This document shows, one piece after another, positions 61,017-64,000 of a stretch of DNA of 64,000 nucleotides. The stretch is taken from contig CACXKA010000001.1 in assembly GCA_902768125.1 (NCBI GenBank), positions 186,001-250,000 of the forward strand, read 5' to 3'. This DNA comes from an uncultured Bacteroidales bacterium. GTDB taxonomy: Bacteria > Bacteroidota > Bacteroidia > Bacteroidales > Bacteroidaceae. Position numbers and translations under genes: made by a program. The notes beneath the pieces were generated by a model. It made no database searches. It was given only the letters and a program-made list of their open reading frames with translations, and was not told the DNA's origin. Position 1 is the first letter of the stretch. Each line of letters starts with the position of its first letter.

Positions 61017-63563
61017 ATGAAACGTATTCTACTTTTCATCACGACGCTTCTGATCACCATAGGATTGCATGCGCAGTTCTATGGTCAGGTGCTCGATGCG
61101 GCAACGGGCGAACCCATCCCCTTTGCTACCGTGAAATATATTGGCACATCGGAGGGACGTTCCACCGACTTGGACGGTAATTTCGTCCTGCCCATCCTTG
61201 ATAACTACGACAAGTTCGAGATTACCTTTTTGGGGTACAAAAACGTCACTGTCACTGTGCCACGTGGAAGACAGGAGGTTCGTGGACAGATCATCAAGAT
61301 GTACTCAAATGACATCCTGCTGGGCGAAGTGGTGGTGAAGAAGTCGAAGATCAAGTATTCCCGTAAGAACAACCCTGCCGTTGACTTGATGCGCAAGGTG
61401 ATTGCCAACAAGAAACTCAGCGACATCAAGGAGAAGGACTTCTATCGTTTCGATAAATACGAGAAGAAGACATTCTCCTACAACGACATCAAGGGAACAA
61501 AAGACACGCTGCTGTCTGAGATTTGTCCTGAGACCGGTAAACTGATTATTCCCATCATGGTGGAAGAGACAGCTTCAGAAGAGAACTACCGCAAGGATCC
61601 CAAGACGGTGAAGACCACCATCAAAGCACAACGCAGCGATGGTTTCCAGTCAATGCTATCCTCTGGCGACATGCTCACCACTTATGTGAAGGACATCTTC
61701 ACCGATGTGGATATCTACAAGGACAATGTGCGTCTGCTCCAGCACCCGTTCATCAGTCCTATCTCCACCAACGAGGCAATCGGCTTCTATCATTATTATA
61801 TACAAGACACCATTATGGTGGACGATGAGCGTTGCATCGATGTGGCATTCCTGCCCAACAACACGCAAGACTTCGGATTTGCAGGACACCTCTACATCAC
61901 AGACGACAATCTCAACCAGGTGAAGCGTGCTGTCATCAATGTGCCCACCAACTCTGGCGTGAACTTCGTCGATAACCTCATGGTCATCCAAGACTTCATG
62001 ACCTTGCCCACAGGCGAACGTGTGATAAAAGTGGACAACATGATTGTGGAGTTGAGCGGACTCTACGGAGCCATTAAGTTCCAGTGCCAACGCTACTCAC
62101 AGTACAGCAACTACGATTTTTCGCCTATCACCGACAAGAAGGCTTTCAAGTCGCCTCAGATTGCCCGTGTACTGACCGATGCAACACTCAAAGACTCCAC
62201 TTACTGGGCTTCCATCCGTCCCGTCCAACTCTCCAACGCAGAGAATCACCTCAGCAATGGTGTGGATAAGATCAACGAAGACTTAGGCGGTTTCTGGAAG
62301 TTCCTCCTCACCGCTGTGGTTGAGAACTCAGTGGAATTGACCCCTAAGCCCAACAAGATTGACCTCATTCCACTCAACTCCATCATCTCCCACAACGATA
62401 TCGACGGCATGCGCTACCAAATCCCACTCCAGACAACCGCAAACCTCTTGCCGAACCTCTTCGTGCGTGGTTATGGTGCATACGGCGCCAAAGACAAGAA
62501 GTGGAAGTACAAGGCAGAAGTGGAGTACTCCTTCAACAAGAAGAAGTATATGGCACATGAGTTTCCTCGCAGAAGCATCATAGCCTCCTACATGTACGAT
62601 GACATGTCGCCTGTGGATAAATTTGCAGGAACCACCAAGGACAACATGTATAGTTCCTTCAAGACCAGCAAGGTCGATCAGATGATGTACGTGAACGACT
62701 TCAAACTGAAGTATCAGTATGAGACCAACAACTTCATCACTTGGTCAGCCACTATTGACCACTCGAAACTCACGCCGACTGGCAAGCTCATCTACATGCG
62801 CAATGTGGATAAGACCCTGTTGTCCCATATCAAGACGTCCGACATCAAGTTCGGTTTCCGCTATGCCCCTGGCGAAACCTTCATCAACAGCAAGCAGCAA
62901 CGTCAACATATCAACAAGGATGCTCCAATCTTCACACTGGATCACACGATGGGCGTTGATGGTTTCCTGGGTGGACAGTACAACTATAACATGACCGAAG
63001 CAACCATCTTCAAGAAATTCTGGTTGCCTGGTGCATGCGGTAGCATTGAAACTTACTTGAAAGGTGGTGTGCAGTGGAACAAGGTGCCTTTCCCAATGCT
63101 CTTCACGCCTCAGTCAAACCTCTCCTACTTCGTGCAGTTCGACAGCTGGTCATTCAACATGCTCCGCAATATGGAGTTCCTCAACGACCGCTACGTGTCC
63201 CTGCTCGTCAACTGGAGTTTCGACGGAAAGATTCTCAACCGCATCCCATTGCTGAAGAAGATGAAGCTGCGTGAGTACGTTGGCTTCAAGATGCTCTATG
63301 GACACTTGACGGACAAGAACAATCCGTTTGTCAGCACCAACGACAACGACCTGTTCCGCTTCCCCACACGTGATGGCAACTACACTTCCTTCGTGATGGG
63401 AAACAAGCCATACATGGAACTCTCCGTCGGTATCAGTAACATCTTCAAGATATTCACCGTGCAGTATGTGCGCCGACTCAACTACACCGACCTTCCTGCT
63501 GTTCCAGGAGGCGACAAACTGAAAAAGAACGGAATCCGCTTCGCAGTGGACTTCAAGTTCTAA
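61017..63563 (+). CDS. DUF5686 / carboxypeptidase-regulatory-like domain outer-membrane protein
   Basis: An 848-residue exported protein: signal peptide 1-19, a CarboxypepD_reg-like domain (about 20-105: FYGQVLDAATGEPIPFATVKY in parts), then the DUF5686 region, beta-strand-rich to the end and finishing in an aromatic residue (IRFAVDFKF), as outer-membrane barrels do. Not a TonB-dependent receptor: no plug domain. Function unknown. It begins 4 nt after gpmI and is probably co-transcribed with it. Confidence 0.82.
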   Translation: MKRILLFITTLLITIGLHAQFYGQVLDAATGEPIPFATVKYIGTSEGRSTDLDGNFVLPILDNYDKFEITFLGYKNVTVTVPRGRQEVRGQIIKMYSNDILLGEVVVKKSKIKYSRKNNPAVDLMRKVIANKKLSDIKEKDFYRFDKYEKKTFSYNDIKGTKDTLLSEICPETGKLIIPIMVEETASEENYRKDPKTVKTTIKAQRSDGFQSMLSSGDMLTTYVKDIFTDVDIYKDNVRLLQHPFISPISTNEAIGFYHYYIQDTIMVDDERCIDVAFLPNNTQDFGFAGHLYITDDNLNQVKRAVINVPTNSGVNFVDNLMVIQDFMTLPTGERVIKVDNMIVELSGLYGAIKFQCQRYSQYSNYDFSPITDKKAFKSPQIARVLTDATLKDSTYWASIRPVQLSNAENHLSNGVDKINEDLGGFWKFLLTAVVENSVELTPKPNKIDLIPLNSIISHNDIDGMRYQIPLQTTANLLPNLFVRGYGAYGAKDKKWKYKAEVEYSFNKKKYMAHEFPRRSIIASYMYDDMSPVDKFAGTTKDNMYSSFKTSKVDQMMYVNDFKLKYQYETNNFITWSATIDHSKLTPTGKLIYMRNVDKTLLSHIKTSDIKFGFRYAPGETFINSKQQRQHINKDAPIFTLDHTMGVDGFLGGQYNYNMTEATIFKKFWLPGACGSIETYLKGGVQWNKVPFPMLFTPQSNLSYFVQFDSWSFNMLRNMEFLNDRYVSLLVNWSFDGKILNRIPLLKKMKLREYVGFKMLYGHLTDKNNPFVSTNDNDLFRFPTRDGNYTSFVMGNKPYMELSVGISNIFKIFTVQYVRRLNYTDLPAVPGGDKLKKNGIRFAVDFKF

Positions 63564-63593
63564 TTTGCAACATAACTACACACGGTAGGAAAC

Positions 63594-63630
63594 AAAAGCG
63601 GAGAGGTTACACGTACCTCCCCGCTTTTTT
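63594..63630 (+). terminator. Intrinsic terminator after the DUF5686 gene
   Basis: Stem of about 15 bp with one mismatch (63594-63609 with 63614-63629) ending in a T-run. The rest of the gap to 63846 is AT-rich; an imperfect -7 box (GAACTTTG, 63697-63704) is the only signal I see. Confidence 0.8.
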
Positions 63631-63846
63631 AAAGCTTTTGTTACAAAATCTAAAATCTATGTTACATCAGTTATAATTCTTTAACAAGAATATACCGAAC
63701 TTTGCCACGATTACTAAACTGTCGTCAAAGCCCCTTCAAAAGAGGGTCAGCCGACAAGCACCAAAACTAAACCAACAAAGTAGAGAACAGATTACCAAAC
63801 AATAATAATCTTTTATCAACTTTTTTACTAATTAAAACTATTTGTT

Positions 63847-64000
63847 ATGAGAAAAATCTACACTTTGCTGTTAGCTCTCGTTGCCTCTGCGGCAGCTTGG
63901 GCACAGAATCCTTCCTCTTGGGAGAAAGGACAAAATGTGATTGCTGATCTCGGCATGAAGGACGTTGATCCTACTCAGGCTTGGACCACAAAGAGCAACG
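63847..64000 (+). CDS. Start of an exported protein (3'-truncated by window)
   Basis: The first 51 residues of an open frame: MRKIYTLLLALVASAAAWAQ is a clear signal peptide, followed by NPSSWEKGQNVIADLGMKDV. The start codon is preceded by an AT-rich leader like that of the large secreted protein at 44100. Too little is present to name it. Confidence 0.75.
   Translation, partial: MRKIYTLLLALVASAAAWAQNPSSWEKGQNVIADLGMKDVDPTQAWTTKSN

Noticed and set aside
61017-63563. DUF5686 gene as a TonB-dependent receptor (SusC-like)
   Set aside because: It has the carboxypeptidase-regulatory-like N-terminal domain but no plug domain or TonB box that I can see.

Overview
The window reads as a chromosomal segment of a Bacteroidales bacterium, most likely Prevotella or a close relative (Prevotellaceae). 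Supporting features are the fused MurF-alanine racemase, a PorZ-like protein and C-terminal tails of the type IX secretion kind, SusCD-less glycosidase genes (GH3, GH43, GH95), Bacteroidales-type promoters (-7 box TAnnTTTG, sometimes with TTTG or TTG about 20 bp upstream), and the near absence of Shine-Dalgarno sites. I see no transposase, phage gene, CRISPR array or rRNA. The genus is inference from these features; I could not run a search.

Layout. 1-4.9 kb: SUF iron-sulfur operon sufBCD (sufB cut by the window edge), then ribF and a DUF3109 gene. 5.0-7.0 kb: a zinc-ribbon signalling protein and a stand-alone receiver. 7.1-9.8 kb: divergent hisS and sufS. 9.8-19.3 kb: a same-strand block of surface-glycan genes (LicD-type phosphotransferase, metallophosphatase, LtaS-like sulfatase-fold enzyme, three acyltransferase-3 proteins, a GT14-like and a GT2-like transferase). 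19.4-24.3 kb: PAP2 phosphatase, LytS/LytTR-type two-component pair, and a convergent two-gene unit encoding a carbohydrate-binding-like secreted protein and a small tailed protein. 24.5-28.9 kb: class I fumarase, small unknown gene, frr, rsgA, TPR protein. 28.9-35.7 kb: GH3, tRNA-Asn, and a GH95-GH43 operon. 35.8-44 kb: a split acyltransferase, DUF4954, hflX, two glycosyltransferases, SulP transporter. 44-51.8 kb: large secreted modular protein, prmC, PorZ-like protein, GT2. 51.7-59.3 kb: two divergent GT2 genes, C10 protease, murF-alr, GSCFA protein, lipoprotein. 59.4-64 kb: gpmI, DUF5686 outer-membrane protein and the start of another secreted protein.

The most striking thing is not a gene. 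At least 16 places carry a short tandem array of a 7-bp (sometimes 8-bp) unit of the form TCAANNN, usually four units long. The unit is nearly identical inside one array but differs between arrays. All 16 clear arrays run in the coding sense of the gene they touch. They occupy three recurrent positions: (i) upstream of a -7 box, separated by a spacer about one unit long; (ii) directly before a start codon with a 3-nt gap; (iii) in-frame inside coding sequence, at places that look like protein loops (RibF, PrmC, metallophosphatase twice, LtaS-like, DUF4954, GSCFA). One array splits an acyltransferase into two overlapping ORFs, and gain of a single 7-bp unit would fuse them, so this locus is a candidate phase-variable switch. 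prmC carries a second repeat family: three 13-bp palindromes spaced exactly 22 bp apart. I do not know of a description of this arrangement and regard it as the observation most worth following.
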